This document shows, piece by piece, positions 5,752-7,636 of a stretch of DNA of 7,636 nucleotides. The notes under the pieces were generated by a model. It had not been told where the DNA came from. It ran no database searches and worked only from the letters and a program-made list of their open reading frames with translations. The number at the start of each line of letters is the position of its first letter. Position 1 is the stretch's first letter. The translations under genes and the position numbers were made by a program. Where the stretch lies: positions 1 through 7,636 of the forward strand of contig JAEDOO010000089.1 in the NCBI GenBank assembly GCA_016301965.1. Reading direction: 5' to 3'. Source of the DNA: Lachnospiraceae bacterium. GTDB lineage: Bacteria > Bacillota > Clostridia > Lachnospirales > Lachnospiraceae.

Positions 5752-7542
5752 TCAGCGGGCATTCTGAGCTTCAATGGCCTCCGCCAGCTCATTTAAATAC
5801 TCCCAGCGTTCCATTTTTTCTTCCAGAAGTGCTTCTTTTTCTGCTTTTTCTTTCTCCAGCTGTCCCAGCTTGACAAAATCTCTGGAAAACTGCAGATATT
5901 CCTTCTCAATGGCTGCCAGACGATCTTCCAAAGCGGCAATATCCTCATCGATGGTCTCAAATTCCCGTTGCTCTTTGTAAGAAAATTTCAGTTTTTTCTC
6001 CCGTACTTTGACAGCCTTTTCTTTTTTCTCTTTTACAGACTGGTTTTCTGTCTCCTGGGGATGACGGAGTTTATACATTTCCCTGTATTCCGTATAACCG
6101 CCCTCGTACTGCTGCAGATAACCATCCTCTTCAAACGCAAAAATACGATCGACCACGTTATCAAGGAAATACCGGTCATGAGATACCGTAATGATGATTC
6201 CTACAAAGCTGTCCAGATAATCCTCCAGGATCGTTAATGTGGGAATATCCAGATCGTTGGTAGGCTCATCCAGAATCAGTACATTTGGAGCTTCCATCAG
6301 TACCTTGCAAAGATACAGTCGTCGCAGCTCTCCGCCAGACAGTTTTTCCAGAGGTGTATACTGCATCACAGAATCAAACAGAAACCGCTCCAGCATCTGA
6401 GACGCCGAGATCCGCCCGTCGGAGGTACGAATGTATTCCGCCGTGTCTTTGATATAATCGATAACTCTCTGGCGTTTATCAAGGATCGGTGTCTCCTGGG
6501 CAAAATAGCCGATCCTGATGGTCTCTCCCACCTCGATCGTACCACTGTCAGGGTATTCCTCACCGATCAGAAGCTTCAGCAATGTGGATTTACCGCAGCC
6601 ATTTGGACCGATAATACCCAATCGCTGATTTTTGAGAAAAATATAGCTGAAATCCCGGATCAGCATGCGGTCTCCATAGCCTTTATCCACATGAGACAGC
6701 TCGACAGTCTTTTTTCCCATACGGGTCTCGATGGAATCCAGCTCTACATGCTGAATGGGAGCGGGAGCTACACCGTTTTTGAGAGCTTCGAGACGATCCA
6801 GACGGGCTCGCTGCTTGGTGGTGCGGGCGCGGCATCCGCGTTTGGCCCATTCCAGTTCCATACGAAGCACGCTTTTTCTTTTGCGCTCACTGGCCAGCTC
6901 CATTTCCTCCCGCTGGGCTTTCATTTCCAGAAATCCTTCGTAACCGGCGGGATAGCTGTAAAGACTGCCATGGTCGATCTCAAGAATACGGTTGGTGACA
7001 CGATCCAGGAAATACCGGTCATGGGTCACCATGATCACCACGCCTCGGAAAGCTCTAAGATACTCCTCCAGCCATACCACCATCTCATTATCCAGATGGT
7101 TGGTGGGCTCGTCCAGGATCAGCACATCCGTAGGATTAACCACTGCTCTGGCCAGCGCCACTCTCTTTTTCTGACCGCCGGACAGATGGGTCACATCCTC
7201 ATTGTAATCGGAAAATCCCAGACGGTTCAGAATATTTTTGGCTTCACCTTCTATGTTCCAGTCTCCCACGGACTGATCCATCACATAGCTCAGAACGGAT
7301 TCCTGCCGGGGAAATTCCGGATTCTGAGGCAGCCAGGTCAAATGCAGATTATTCTGCAAGACCAGCTGTCCTTCATCCGGCAGTTCCACCCCCGCCAGGA
7401 TCCGAAGCAGGGTTGTCTTTCCGGTTCCGTTGATGCCTACGATCCCGATCTTGTCTCCTTCCTGAACACCGCAGGAAATGTCGTCAAAAATCACTTTTTC
7501 GCCGTAGGCTTTACTGACATGTTCTATGGTAAGCAGACTCAT
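5752..7542 (-). CDS. uup: ABC-F family ATPase, Uup-like
   Basis: This 596-residue soluble protein has two ABC ATPase domains and no membrane segments, as in ABC-F proteins that act on ribosomes or nucleic acid rather than in transport. From this ATG, the first domain has Walker A GINGTGKTT (36-44), signature LSGGQKKR (120-127) and Walker B VLILDEPTNHLD (140-151). The second has Walker A GPNGCGKST (312-320), signature LSGGELRR (401-408) and Walker B VLILDEPTNDLD (421-432). A charged linker at about 200-258 matches the tRNA-interacting arm. Residues about 500-590 form a charged coiled coil, the feature that separates Uup from EttA-like members. In E. coli, Uup influences transposon excision and ribosome function. 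A GTG six bases upstream (7548) is an alternative start; AAGGAG (7553-7558) is 10 nt from the ATG but only 4 nt from the GTG. The HD gene follows in an operon. Confidence 0.93.
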   Translation of the reverse strand: MSLLTIEHVSKAYGEKVIFDDISCGVQEGDKIGIVGINGTGKTTLLRILAGVELPDEGQLVLQNNLHLTWLPQNPEFPRQESVLSYVMDQSVGDWNIEGEAKNILNRLGFSDYNEDVTHLSGGQKKRVALARAVVNPTDVLILDEPTNHLDNEMVVWLEEYLRAFRGVVIMVTHDRYFLDRVTNRILEIDHGSLYSYPAGYEGFLEMKAQREEMELASERKRKSVLRMELEWAKRGCRARTTKQRARLDRLEALKNGVAPAPIQHVELDSIETRMGKKTVELSHVDKGYGDRMLIRDFSYIFLKNQRLGIIGPNGCGKSTLLKLLIGEEYPDSGTIEVGETIRIGYFAQETPILDKRQRVIDYIKDTAEYIRTSDGRISASQMLERFLFDSVMQYTPLEKLSGGELRRLYLCKVLMEAPNVLILDEPTNDLDIPTLTILEDYLDSFVGIIITVSHDRYFLDNVVDRIFAFEEDGYLQQYEGGYTEYREMYKLRHPQETENQSVKEKKEKAVKVREKKLKFSYKEQREFETIDEDIAALEDRLAAIEKEYLQFSRDFVKLGQLEKEKAEKEALLEEKMERWEYLNELAEAIEAQNAR

Positions 7543-7636
7543 CTGCACATTTCTCCTTATGGTTTCTTCGTTTTTTCCCGAGATAGACGTATTTTACGTA
7601 ATCGTACATGGCATCCTCTCCCTCCTCAGCCAGAAT
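7511..7636 (-). CDS. C-terminal end of an unidentified protein (partial, cut by the window edge)
   Basis: One minus-strand frame is open from the right edge to a TAA at 7511-7513, giving 41 residues. It begins ILAEEGEDAMYDYVKYVY and continues with a basic segment (LGKKRRNHKEK). It overlaps the ABC-F start by about 30 nt in another frame. The other two frames of this strand hit stops soon after the edge. The amphipathic, acidic-then-basic composition looks like a real protein tail, but it is too short to assign to a family. If real, it is the upstream operon partner of the ABC-F gene and may be translationally coupled to it. Confidence 0.5.
   Translation of the reverse strand: MLAEEGEDAMYDYVKYVYLGKKRRNHKEKCADESAYHRTCQ

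Noticed and set aside
5739..5792. Upstream extension of the HD gene to an ATG at 5792
   Set aside because: It would add 18 residues overlapping the ABC-F 3' end. The ATG at 5738 has a good AGGAG 8 nt upstream and lies just past the ABC-F stop.

Overview
The window looks like chromosomal DNA from a low-to-moderate GC Firmicute, most likely a gut clostridium of the Lachnospiraceae type. This rests on AGGAGG-like ribosome binding sites before most genes, sigma-A-type promoters, and the protein families present (AGCS sodium/alanine symporter, DUF2156-GNAT fusion, XRE-cupin regulator, Uup-like ABC-F ATPase, small HD-domain protein). Genus is not resolved. I see no phage, plasmid, IS or defence genes; the coding content is ordinary housekeeping or accessory metabolism.

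Layout, left to right. Bases 1-95 hold the truncated end of a structured repeat directly behind an AGCS amino-acid symporter gene (minus strand, 109-1650). A divergent intergenic region (1651-1846) carries back-to-back promoters for the symporter (minus) and for a small TPR protein (plus, 1847-2344). Next comes a 584-residue DUF2156-GNAT fusion (plus, 2447-4201). Between this gene and the convergent XRE-cupin regulator (minus, 4535-5080) lies 333 bp of non-coding DNA with small AT-rich inverted repeats and a complete 171-bp structured repeat (4325-4495). The right part is a minus-strand operon: the tail of an unidentified gene (7511 to the edge), an Uup-type ABC-F ATPase (5752-7542) and an HD-domain phosphohydrolase-like protein (5247-5738), closed by an intrinsic terminator (5151-5184).

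The least ordinary signal is the repeat pair. The copies at 1-95 and 4325-4495 share an exact 47-nt core in inverted orientation, but their flanking arms differ strongly. In the complete copy the arms form a 52-bp hairpin stem with one mismatch, which becomes a U-G wobble in plus-strand RNA. Both copies lie downstream of a gene's stop codon, with the core in that gene's sense orientation. A constant loop on divergent but (in one copy, demonstrably) complementary stems suggests a family of dispersed, RNA-structured 3'-end elements. Whether the family is already catalogued cannot be judged from here.

Functionally, the symporter would import small neutral amino acids with sodium. The ABC-F protein would act on ribosomes or nucleic acid. 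The HD protein may hydrolyse a phosphorylated small molecule. The XRE-cupin protein probably senses a small ligand and controls a few promoters, possibly its own. No single pathway links these genes.
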